Part shown: positions 1-6,465 of the stretch, piece by piece
How the letters are laid out: each line of letters begins with the position of its first letter
Numbering within the stretch: the first letter of the stretch is position 1
Origin: UBA4716 sp036310525
GTDB taxonomy: Bacteria > Bacillota > Clostridia > UBA1381
NCBI GenBank assembly: GCA_036310525.1
Contig: JAXJRQ010000190.1
Location: 1 to 9,768, forward strand
Length of the DNA stretch: 9,768 nt
Direction: 5' to 3'
Position numbers and translations under genes: made by a program
The notes under the pieces: model-generated
What the model was told of the DNA's origin: nothing
Seen by the model: the letters and a program-made list of their open reading frames with translations, nothing else
Databases searched by the model: none

Positions 1-1
1 A

Positions 2-10
2 TGCTATACT
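2..10 (+). promoter_or_regulatory. Extended -10 promoter element at left edge
   Basis: TGCTATACT combines a TGn extension with a near-consensus -10 hexamer (TATACT at 5-10). Initiation would fall near position 17, just at the foot of the stem-loop starting there. The -35 region lies outside the window, so only half of the promoter can be judged. An extended -10 can partly compensate for a weak -35. The hexamer could also be a chance match in A/T-rich DNA. Confidence 0.35.
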
Positions 11-16
11 GTGTTT

Positions 17-127
17 AGATACTGTGGATTAGTTCATTCCTCCTACCACTTGATGGTTTCGGTTAGGCTCTAACCACAGTCTCTTTGTACAGTTGTTAAT
101 CAGTTAGATACCGCATGACGGTTTATT
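17..127 (+). ncRNA. Possible small structured RNA upstream of hisS
   Basis: I recognise no RNA family with confidence. What is visible is an imperfect hairpin. AGA (17-19) pairs with TCT (82-84). ACTGTGG (21-27) pairs exactly with CCACAGT (74-80). TTAG (29-32) pairs with CTAA (70-73) after one bulged A. CCTA and CC (42-47) pair with GG and TAGG (61-67), leaving a 13-base apical loop. The left internal loop (33-41) runs into CCTCC at 39-43, which is complementary to a Shine-Dalgarno core. A short hairpin, ACCG/CGGT (110-122) followed by TTATTT, could be a weak terminator. A -10 element sits just upstream. Alternatives are part of a 6S-type RNA, a leader of hisS, or a chance fold. Confidence 0.3.
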
Positions 128-137
128 TAACATATGT

Positions 138-187
138 TTGACAACTACAGATAACAAATATCAGAATTTTATCGATTTTACTTGACA
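138..187 (+). other. Second TTGACA and a 10-bp palindrome upstream of the hisS promoter
   Basis: A TTGACA hexamer at 138-143 has only a poor -10 partner (CAGAAT at 162-167, 18-base spacer). A perfect 10-bp palindrome, AACATATGTT, at 129-138 shares its last base with this hexamer. It could be an operator half or chance. The stretch between this hexamer and the stronger -35 at 182-187 is otherwise featureless A/T-rich DNA with no coding potential that I can see. Confidence 0.2.
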
Positions 188-211
188 GAATGCACCAATA
201 AGCGGTAAAAT
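182..211 (+). promoter_or_regulatory. Sigma-A-type promoter for hisS-aspS
   Basis: A perfect -35 hexamer, TTGACA (182-187), is followed by an 18-base spacer and TAAAAT (206-211), five of six matches to the -10 consensus. Transcription would begin near 218, giving a leader of only about 27 bases before the hisS ATG at 245. That is too short to hold a T-box or other large riboswitch. It suggests constitutive expression of the synthetase pair unless transcripts also start further upstream. Confidence 0.65.
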
Positions 212-244
212 ATAAGTTGAGTATTTATGTACAGGAGTGATTTT

Positions 245-1495
245 ATGTTGATAACAACAGCACCGAGAGGAACGAAAGATTTACTTCCTTCGGAAAGCTA
301 TAAGTGGCAGTATCTTGAAAACGAGTTTGCAAAGGTATGTGCACAGTTTAATTATAAAGAAACACGAGTTCCGACATTTGAACATACGGAGCTTTTTGAA
401 CGAGGAGTGGGCGACACGACTGATGTTGTGGAAAAGCAGATGTATACTTTTCTTGACAAGGGAAACAGAAGTATAACGCTTCGTCCTGAGGGTACGGCAT
501 CGGTTGTAAGAAGCTTTTTACAGAACAGTCTGTATGCAGAGGCTTTACCTGCGAAGATGTATTATAATATTCCATGCTTCCGATATGAAAAGAGTCAGAA
601 AGGAAGACTTAGGGAATTTCATCAGTTTGGTGTTGAAGCATTCGGTGCAAAAGAACCCACAATAGATGCAGAAGTAATTTCAGTTGCTCTTACATTTTTA
701 AATCGTGTGGGACTGAAAGAGCTTTCGGTTAATATCAACAGCATAGGCTGTCCCGAGTGCAGAAAAAAATATAACGAAAAGCTAAGAGAATATTTCCGTC
801 CGCATCTGGACAAGCTTTGTACCACATGTCAGGGTAGATTTGAAAGAAATCCATTAAGAATTCTTGACTGTAAATCTGAAATCTGTCAGGAAATAGGCAA
901 GGATGCGCCTGTTCTTATTGACTATATCTGTGATGATTGCAGAGAGCATTTTGAAAAATTAAAGGCATGTCTTGATAACATGGGTGTAGACTATAAGATT
1001 GATTCGGGTATAGTTCGTGGTCTTGACTATTATTCAAAAACTGTTTTTGAAATCATAAGCGGTGACTTTACCGTATGCGGCGGTGGAAGATATGACGGTC
1101 TTGTTGAGGAGCTTGGCGGTCAGCCTACTCCGGGTATCGGATTTGGTCTTGGAATAGAAAGACTTTTATTAAGACTTGAAGAAACGGGTGTAGAAATTCC
1201 GTTGCCTGATACTCTTGATGTGTATGTTGCACCTTTGGGTGATGCTGCTTCGGTGTATGTGCAGAAGCTTGTTTATACATTAAGACAAAACGGAATAAAG
1301 GCAGAAACAGACCATACAGGCAGAGGCTTAAGGGCGCAGATGAAATATGCGGATAAGCTCGGGTGTAAATATTCACTGGTGCTTGGTGAGGATGAAATCG
1401 CATCGGGTAAAGGTGTTATTAAAAACATGAAGGATGGCACACAGACTGAGGTTGTGCTTGAGAATTTAGTTAATTTCTTTATGGAGGGTAAATAA
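245..1495 (+). CDS. hisS: Histidyl-tRNA synthetase (HisRS)
   Basis: This cytoplasmic class II synthetase attaches histidine to tRNA-His using ATP. The protein has 416 residues, normal for bacterial HisRS. Motif 1 lies in the N-terminal part. Motif 2 is around R113-E131 (FRYEKSQKGRLREFHQF). The histidine-binding signature is RGLDYYSKTVFE (258-269), GGGRYDG is at 279-285, and motif 3 is GIGFGLGIERL (297-307). The anticodon-binding domain occupies roughly 325-410. The insertion domain carries eight cysteines in four pairs (169/172, 192/195, 209/214, 229/232). The start at 245 is chosen because AGGAG at 233-237 sits 7 bases upstream. The in-frame ATG at 227 lies before that site and would add six residues (MYRSDF) with no ribosome binding site. 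The stop codon abuts aspS. Confidence 0.97.
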   Translation: MLITTAPRGTKDLLPSESYKWQYLENEFAKVCAQFNYKETRVPTFEHTELFERGVGDTTDVVEKQMYTFLDKGNRSITLRPEGTASVVRSFLQNSLYAEALPAKMYYNIPCFRYEKSQKGRLREFHQFGVEAFGAKEPTIDAEVISVALTFLNRVGLKELSVNINSIGCPECRKKYNEKLREYFRPHLDKLCTTCQGRFERNPLRILDCKSEICQEIGKDAPVLIDYICDDCREHFEKLKACLDNMGVDYKIDSGIVRGLDYYSKTVFEIISGDFTVCGGGRYDGLVEELGGQPTPGIGFGLGIERLLLRLEETGVEIPLPDTLDVYVAPLGDAASVYVQKLVYTLRQNGIKAETDHTGRGLRAQMKYADKLGCKYSLVLGEDEIASGKGVIKNMKDGTQTEVVLENLVNFFMEGK

Positions 1496-3268
1496 ATGGA
1501 TACAATGAAAGGTTTGAAGCGTACCAATTATTGTGGTGAAACAGATGGAATAGGAAACGTTGCTGTTGTTGGCGGATACGTTCAGAAAATAAGAGATTTG
1601 GGTAATCTTATATTTATTGATTTAAGAGACAGAACAGGTATCGTTCAGCTTGCATTTGATGACAGTACCGACAGAGCGCTTTTTGAAAAAGCGAAGACTT
1701 GCCGAAGTGAATTTGCGCTTATGGCAAAGGGTGTAGTTCGTGAAAGAGAAAGTAAAAATCCGGATATTCCTACAGGTAATATCGAAATTTATGTTGACGA
1801 TTTGAGAATTCTTGCAAAGGCCCAGACTCCGCCGTTTGAAATTACAGATGAAACGAACGTAAATGAAGAGTTGAGACTTAAGTACAGATACCTTGATTTA
1901 AGACGTTCTGTTTTACAGCAGAATCTTATAAAGAGAGGTAAAATTGCCAAGACAGCACGTGATTATTTCTACGAAAACGGATTTATTGAAATCGAAACAC
2001 CGATGATGATGAAGTCAACTCCTGAAGGTGCACGTGACTATGTTGTTCCGTCAAGAATTCATCATGGCAAATTCTATGCACTTCCGCAGTCGCCGCAGAT
2101 TTATAAGCAGCTTCTTATGATTGCGGGTTATGACAGATACATTCAGCTTGCACGTTGTTTCCGTGACGAAGATTTGAGAGCAGACAGACAGCCTGAATTT
2201 ACGCAGATAGATATGGAAATGTCATTTGTTGACGTTGAGGATGTGCTTGAAATCGGTGAAGGCTTTATCAAGCGTCTGTTTAAGGATGTAATGAATGTTG
2301 ACATTCCTACTCCGCTTCCGAGACTTACTTATCGTGAAGCAATGGACAGATACGGTTCTGATAAGCCTGATACGAGATTTGGTATGGAAATTACGAATAT
2401 TTCGGACTTGGTTAAGGATTGCGGATTTGGCGTATTTACATCAGCAATTGAAAACGGCGGTTCAGTTCGTGCAATTGTTGCAAAGGATGCCGCAACGGTG
2501 CTTACACGTAAGGAAATTGATAAGCTTACCGAGTATGTAAAAGGAATAGGTGCACACGGTCTTGCGTATGTGAGATGGACTGAGGATGAACCCAATGCAA
2601 GCTTTAAGAAATTTATGACAGAGGACGAGGTTAAGAATATTCTTGACACTCTTGGCGCACAAAAAGGTGACGTTGTGTTTATTGTTGCAGATAAAGACAA
2701 GGTTGTTCTTCCGACACTTGGTGCATTGAGACTAAAGGTTGCAAAACAGCTTGATATTATTCCCGAAGGCTGGAACTTCCTGTGGATTACCGAGTTCCCG
2801 TTCTTTGAATATGATGAAGACAACAACACATGGGTTGCTATGCATCATCCGTTCACAATGCCTATGGACGATTGCATACAGTATCTTGACACAAACCCCG
2901 AAAAGGTTATTGCAAAAGCATACGACCTTGTTCTTAACGGTATAGAGCTTTCGAGCGGTTCGATAAGAATAAATGATTATGAGTTACAGCAGAAGATGTT
3001 TGAATCACTTGGACTCACTCAGGAAGAAATTGATGCAAAATTCGGCTTCCTTGTTGAAGCGTACAAATACGGTGCGGCACCTCACGGTGGGATGGGAATA
3101 GGTCTTGACAGACTTGCAATGCTTATGTGCGGCGCTGACAGCTTGAGAGATGTAACTGCATTCCCGAAGGTTCAGAATGCTTCTGAGCTTATGTCAGGGG
3201 CTCCCGGAAACATAGACAAGACTCAGATGGATGAACTTGCAATTGCAACGATTTCGGAAGAAAATTAA
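1496..3268 (+). CDS. aspS: Aspartyl-tRNA synthetase (bacterial type, AspRS)
   Basis: This class II synthetase charges tRNA-Asp. The 590 residues match the long bacterial form. An OB-fold anticodon-binding domain (about 1-110) is followed by the catalytic core, with YRYLDLRR (130-137), the aspartate-site block STPEGARDYVVPSR (174-187) and motif 2 around CFRDEDLRADRQPEF (221-235). A GAD insertion lies at about 280-410, and motif 3 is GGMGIGLDRL (531-540). Leu35 in RDLG and Lys in the ESKN stretch resemble the discriminating (tRNA-Asp-only) E. coli type rather than the His/Gly pair of non-discriminating enzymes. The ATG directly follows the hisS stop, and GGAGGG at 1483-1488 inside hisS gives 7-base spacing, so the two genes are likely co-transcribed and coupled. 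An alternative ATG at 1505 is less well spaced. Confidence 0.97.
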   Translation: MDTMKGLKRTNYCGETDGIGNVAVVGGYVQKIRDLGNLIFIDLRDRTGIVQLAFDDSTDRALFEKAKTCRSEFALMAKGVVRERESKNPDIPTGNIEIYVDDLRILAKAQTPPFEITDETNVNEELRLKYRYLDLRRSVLQQNLIKRGKIAKTARDYFYENGFIEIETPMMMKSTPEGARDYVVPSRIHHGKFYALPQSPQIYKQLLMIAGYDRYIQLARCFRDEDLRADRQPEFTQIDMEMSFVDVEDVLEIGEGFIKRLFKDVMNVDIPTPLPRLTYREAMDRYGSDKPDTRFGMEITNISDLVKDCGFGVFTSAIENGGSVRAIVAKDAATVLTRKEIDKLTEYVKGIGAHGLAYVRWTEDEPNASFKKFMTEDEVKNILDTLGAQKGDVVFIVADKDKVVLPTLGALRLKVAKQLDIIPEGWNFLWITEFPFFEYDEDNNTWVAMHHPFTMPMDDCIQYLDTNPEKVIAKAYDLVLNGIELSSGSIRINDYELQQKMFESLGLTQEEIDAKFGFLVEAYKYGAAPHGGMGIGLDRLAMLMCGADSLRDVTAFPKVQNASELMSGAPGNIDKTQMDELAIATISEEN

Positions 3269-3275
3269 CATTCAG

Positions 3276-3307
3276 TTAACAGATAGTTAATATTGATATT
3301 GTATAAT
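3276..3307 (+). promoter_or_regulatory. Promoter region of the exporter operon with PhoP-box-like repeats
   Basis: A perfect -10 hexamer, TATAAT, lies at 3302-3307. No canonical -35 stands 17 bases upstream; TTAACA (3276-3281) is 20 bases away, too far for a good sigma-A promoter. TTAACA is followed after exactly 5 bases by TTAATA (3287-3292). After another 5 bases comes the weaker ATTGTA (3298-3303), which overlaps the -10. Hexamers of TTAACA type at 11-base periodicity are the pattern of PhoP binding sites in Bacillus, and a weak -35 would fit an activated promoter. The repeats are seen; regulation by PhoP is inferred. No terminator hairpin separates this from aspS. Confidence 0.4.
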
Positions 3308-3338
3308 TTTATATATTTATCATATTGGAGGGAGTATT

Positions 3339-4382
3339 GTGATTAAAATTTCTAATCTTACCAAAGCATACGGTAAAAAGCTTGCTCTTGATGATGTAAG
3401 TTTTACTGTGGGCGATGGTGAAATTCTTGGTTTTCTCGGACCTAACGGTGCGGGTAAATCCACAACAATGAATATAATTACGGGATATATTTCAAGTACA
3501 TCAGGTAGTGTTGAGGTGGACGGATATAATATTCTGGAGAATCCTATTGAAGTTAAAAAGCGTATAGGCTATCTTCCGGAATTACCTCCGCTTTATCCGG
3601 ATATGCTTGTATACGATTATCTTGATTTTGTATATGAATTGAAAAAAGTAAAAACAGAAAATAAAAAAGAACATATACATAATATAATTAATGAAGTGGG
3701 AATAGACGGTGTTGCCAAAAGAAGAATAGGCAATCTGTCAAAGGGATATAAACAGCGTGTAGGTCTTGCAAGTGCACTTATAGGAAATCCGCAGGTGCTT
3801 ATTCTTGACGAGCCTACTGTTGGTCTTGACCCGAAACAGATAATTGAAATCAGAAATCTGATAAAGAGTCTGGGCGAAAAGAGAACAGTAATTTTAAGCT
3901 CGCATATTTTGTCAGAAATCAGTGCGGTTTGTGAGCGTGTGATAATTATAAATAACGGTAAGCTTGTTGCAGAAGATACGCCACAGCATCTTTCGGAACG
4001 TTTTGGAAGAAATAATAAGCTTATGATAAGAGTTTCGGGTGCAGAAGACGCAATCGAGAATGTTTTAAGAGGTCTTGAAGGCGTTGTTGAAGTTACTGCT
4101 TCGGGACAAGCTGACGAAAATTCATATGATTTCATTATTGAAACATCAATAGAAATCGATAACGAGTTTAACAAGAAATTATTCTTTGCATTTGCTGAAA
4201 ATGCAATGCCTATTGTGATGCAGAAAAAGGTTGAAGACTCACTTGAAGATATATTCCTTCAGGTAACGGCTGATGATGTAAGTGCAGATGATATAGTTGA
4301 GGAGGCAGCAGACGACGCTGCTTCGGAAATAATTGCAGAAGAGGGGGAGAACGATGAAAGCGATATTCAACAGGGAGCTTGA
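3339..4382 (+). CDS. ABC transporter ATP-binding protein, GldA-like
   Basis: This is the cytoplasmic ATPase that would power the ABC-2-type exporter encoded next to it. Of 347 residues, the first 230 or so form the nucleotide-binding domain: Walker A GPNGAGKST (34-42), signature LSKGYKQR (133-140), Walker B VLILDEPT (153-160) with catalytic Glu158, D-loop VGLD (161-164) and H-loop His189. The Q-loop position reads GYLPELPPLY (77-86), the YLPE form of GldA-like ATPases rather than a plain glutamine. The C-terminal part is a regulatory domain ending in a tail of about 40 mostly acidic residues (after about 305), unusual in length and charge. The start is GTG, with GGAGG at 3327-3331 placed 7 bases upstream. 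The 3' end overlaps the permease gene by 29 bases, implying translational coupling. The family is certain; the substrate is unknown. Confidence 0.9.
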   Translation: MIKISNLTKAYGKKLALDDVSFTVGDGEILGFLGPNGAGKSTTMNIITGYISSTSGSVEVDGYNILENPIEVKKRIGYLPELPPLYPDMLVYDYLDFVYELKKVKTENKKEHIHNIINEVGIDGVAKRRIGNLSKGYKQRVGLASALIGNPQVLILDEPTVGLDPKQIIEIRNLIKSLGEKRTVILSSHILSEISAVCERVIIINNGKLVAEDTPQHLSERFGRNNKLMIRVSGAEDAIENVLRGLEGVVEVTASGQADENSYDFIIETSIEIDNEFNKKLFFAFAENAMPIVMQKKVEDSLEDIFLQVTADDVSADDIVEEAADDAASEIIAEEGENDESDIQQGA

Positions 4383-5058
4383 TTCCTATTTTAATTCAAT
4401 GCTGGGATACGTCTTTTTGACAATATTCCTTCTTCTGACCGGAGTAATGTTTTTCTTTGCAAACCTTGCTTCTACTGCTGCTTCGATGACTTCATTCTTT
4501 CAGAATATAAATACATGGGCTTTGTTTTTACTGCCAATTCTGACAATGAGAATGTTTTCGGAGGATAAGAAACTCAAAACAGATCAGCTTTTGTTAACAG
4601 CGCCTGTTTCAATCTGGTCAATAGTTCTTGGTAAGTATTTTGCGGCTGTATGCGTATTTTTAACTGCAGTGCTTGTGACTTTGTTTTATCCTGTGGTTAT
4701 TAACTTCTTCGGAACACTGCCGTTTGCTGAAACAATCAGCTGTTATGTGGGATTTATACTTCTTTGTTCGGTTATTATTGCAATCGGCGGATTTATGTCC
4801 TCGCTTACAGAAAGTCAGATTGTTGCGGCTATATCTACCTATGGTGTACTTATCATTACTCTGTTCTTGGGTAATGCTGCATCGTATGTTTCAAATGCAG
4901 CACTTTCGACAGTTTTGTTGTGGTTATCACCTGTGCAACGCTTCTCAAGCTTTACTCAGGGTATACTTGATTTGGAATCGGTTGTGTATTATTTGAGTCT
5001 TATAGGACTGTTTCTGTTCTTTACAGTGACAGTGTTTGATAAGCGCAGATATAAGTAA
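4354..5058 (+). CDS. ABC-2-type permease, GldF-like
   Basis: This integral membrane subunit of 234 residues would form the export channel with the preceding ATPase. Six hydrophobic segments are visible, at roughly 16-37, 55-66, 95-118, 131-151, 156-174 and 208-226. The N-terminus (MKAIFNRELDSYF) resembles the amphipathic coupling start of this family. The segment MRMFSEDKKLKTDQLLLTAPVS (65-86) matches the family hallmark in which an acidic/basic loop precedes LLLTAPV. The ATG at 4354 is preferred because GGGGGAG (4343-4349) lies just upstream. An earlier in-frame TTG at 4333 lies before that site and would add seven polar residues. The gene overlaps the ATPase gene by 29 bases and ends 12 bases before the GldG-like gene, whose ribosome binding site overlaps its stop codon. 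Confidence 0.9.
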   Translation: MKAIFNRELDSYFNSMLGYVFLTIFLLLTGVMFFFANLASTAASMTSFFQNINTWALFLLPILTMRMFSEDKKLKTDQLLLTAPVSIWSIVLGKYFAAVCVFLTAVLVTLFYPVVINFFGTLPFAETISCYVGFILLCSVIIAIGGFMSSLTESQIVAAISTYGVLIITLFLGNAASYVSNAALSTVLLWLSPVQRFSSFTQGILDLESVVYYLSLIGLFLFFTVTVFDKRRYK

Positions 5059-5070
5059 GGAGGTATTAAA

Positions 5071-6465
5071 ATGAATAGAAAATATAAAATTAATTCCTCC
5101 TTGATGGTGGTTATAGTAATAGCAATTGTAATTGCGGTGAATGTGTTTGTAACAGTGCTTACAGGTAAATTCCCGATTAAGCTGGACATGACCCCGAATC
5201 AGATATATTCAATATCCGACTCGACAAAGGAATATTTAAAGAGCTATAACCAGCCGACAGAAATATTTATAATGGCACCTGAATCAGACGAGGATAATGC
5301 AGTAAAAACAGTGTTGTCTAATTATGCTGTCGAAAATTCAAATATAAAAATTACCAATATTGACCCTGCAACAAATCCGACATTCGGAAAAAAATATGTT
5401 ACGGATGATGAAGATTTGGGAAGTGTGTACGTTATTGTTGATGGCGGTGAAAAGTTCAAAACATATACAATTACCGACCTTTATAACGTAAGCTCACAGG
5501 GAAGCGCAACATCAATAAATGTTGAGGGGAGAATTACCTCTGCGCTCAAATATATTTCAAGTACAGCTCCCGTAAATGCATATATTGTAAACGGTCATAA
5601 TGAAATGGCGCAGACAGGAATAAAAGAATTCCTTGAAGATGAAAGCTATACTGTAAAGGATTTGAATCTTACAACAGAAGAAATTCCTGAAGATGCGTCA
5701 TTATTGCTTATTGTATCGCCTGCGACTGATTTTTCTGTTCCTGAAACAGCAAAGCTTGATGCGTATTTTGCAAAAGGCGGTCATGCACAGTTCTATTTTG
5801 ATGCCGCAGTAAGTGAAGGGCTTACAAACCTGTATGATTATCTCAAAAAGTGGGGTATTCAGGTAAATGATAATGTGGCTGTTGAACAGGGAAAATCCAA
5901 TACAATTGCAATCGGCGGCGGAAATGGATTGATTGTTTCTGAAATTGCAGAGGATGATATTACAAATACAATTATTGAAAATAAACGTACAATTGCATAT
6001 TTCCCATATGCAAAGACACTTACCAAGCTGTTTGATGCAGGTAATAATATTACCGTAAAGCCGTTGTTGACAACTACATCTTCGGCATATGCTACATCGA
6101 ATTATGAAAATCTTGAAAAACAGGATACAGACGAAACAGGTGTATTCAATATAGGTATACTTGCGTCAAATTCGCAGAATAAATCATCAATATATGTGTC
6201 GGGAACATCAATGCTTTTGAATGTTACAAGCGATGTTCTGGCGGCAAACTACGGATTTGCAAACTATGATTATTTCATGAATATCTGTAGCTTCATGCAT
6301 GGAAATACAGATGATTATACAGTATCTGCAAAGAGTCTTTATATGGATACAATTGAAATTACTTTGCTTGCGGCGGTAATTATAGGTATTATTCTTGCAA
6401 TTCTTATACCGATTATTGTACTTGTATCAGGTATTGTGGTATGGTTTAAGAGGAGACACATGTAA
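5071..6465 (+). CDS. GldG-like ABC transporter auxiliary protein
   Basis: This is a membrane-anchored partner of the exporter. The 464 residues begin with a signal-anchor helix (about 10-31) and end with a second strong hydrophobic helix (about 428-457) followed by KRRHM, so the large middle part probably lies outside the membrane. Features of the GldG / ABC_transp_aux family (PF09822 as I recall it) are a juxtamembrane LDMTPNQIYSISDSTKEYL (38-56), the block EGRITSALKYI near 150, a VNGHNE motif where relatives have TGHGE, and LDAYFAKGGHAQFYFD, equivalent to the usual LxxYLxxGG stretch. AAGGAGGT at 5057-5064 gives a near-perfect ribosome binding site 6 bases before the ATG. The stop overlaps the next ATG (TAATG). 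Its exact role in transport is not known; it may stabilise the permease or sense substrate. Confidence 0.82.
   Translation: MNRKYKINSSLMVVIVIAIVIAVNVFVTVLTGKFPIKLDMTPNQIYSISDSTKEYLKSYNQPTEIFIMAPESDEDNAVKTVLSNYAVENSNIKITNIDPATNPTFGKKYVTDDEDLGSVYVIVDGGEKFKTYTITDLYNVSSQGSATSINVEGRITSALKYISSTAPVNAYIVNGHNEMAQTGIKEFLEDESYTVKDLNLTTEEIPEDASLLLIVSPATDFSVPETAKLDAYFAKGGHAQFYFDAAVSEGLTNLYDYLKKWGIQVNDNVAVEQGKSNTIAIGGGNGLIVSEIAEDDITNTIIENKRTIAYFPYAKTLTKLFDAGNNITVKPLLTTTSSAYATSNYENLEKQDTDETGVFNIGILASNSQNKSSIYVSGTSMLLNVTSDVLAANYGFANYDYFMNICSFMHGNTDDYTVSAKSLYMDTIEITLLAAVIIGIILAILIPIIVLVSGIVVWFKRRHM

Noticed and set aside
1..127. Firm assignment of the left-edge structure as 6S RNA
   Set aside because: It would be only about 110 bases with no recognisable closing stem and central bubble, and the left end is cut by the window; kept only as an alternative.
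227..244. Upstream in-frame ATG for hisS at 227
   Set aside because: It lies before the AGGAG site at 233-237 and has no ribosome binding site of its own; HisRS proteins typically begin close to the LITTAPRGTKD segment.
1..244. T-box riboswitch upstream of hisS
   Set aside because: No T-box consensus or antiterminator arrangement is visible, and the leader from the best promoter is too short.
2329..2829. Long antisense reading frame inside aspS, and similar antisense frames at 3617-4174 and 6593-6988
   Set aside because: They lie fully inside strongly conserved genes, lack ribosome binding sites and family resemblance, and are explained by codon bias of the sense strand.
4333..4353. Upstream TTG start for the permease
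   Set aside because: The GGGGGAG site lies between it and the ATG at 4354; the added residues are polar and not typical of the family.
3339..6465. Gliding motility or Nos/Nat-type exporter function
   Set aside because: Names of the homologues do not transfer function; there are no other gliding, copper or sodium-export genes in the window.
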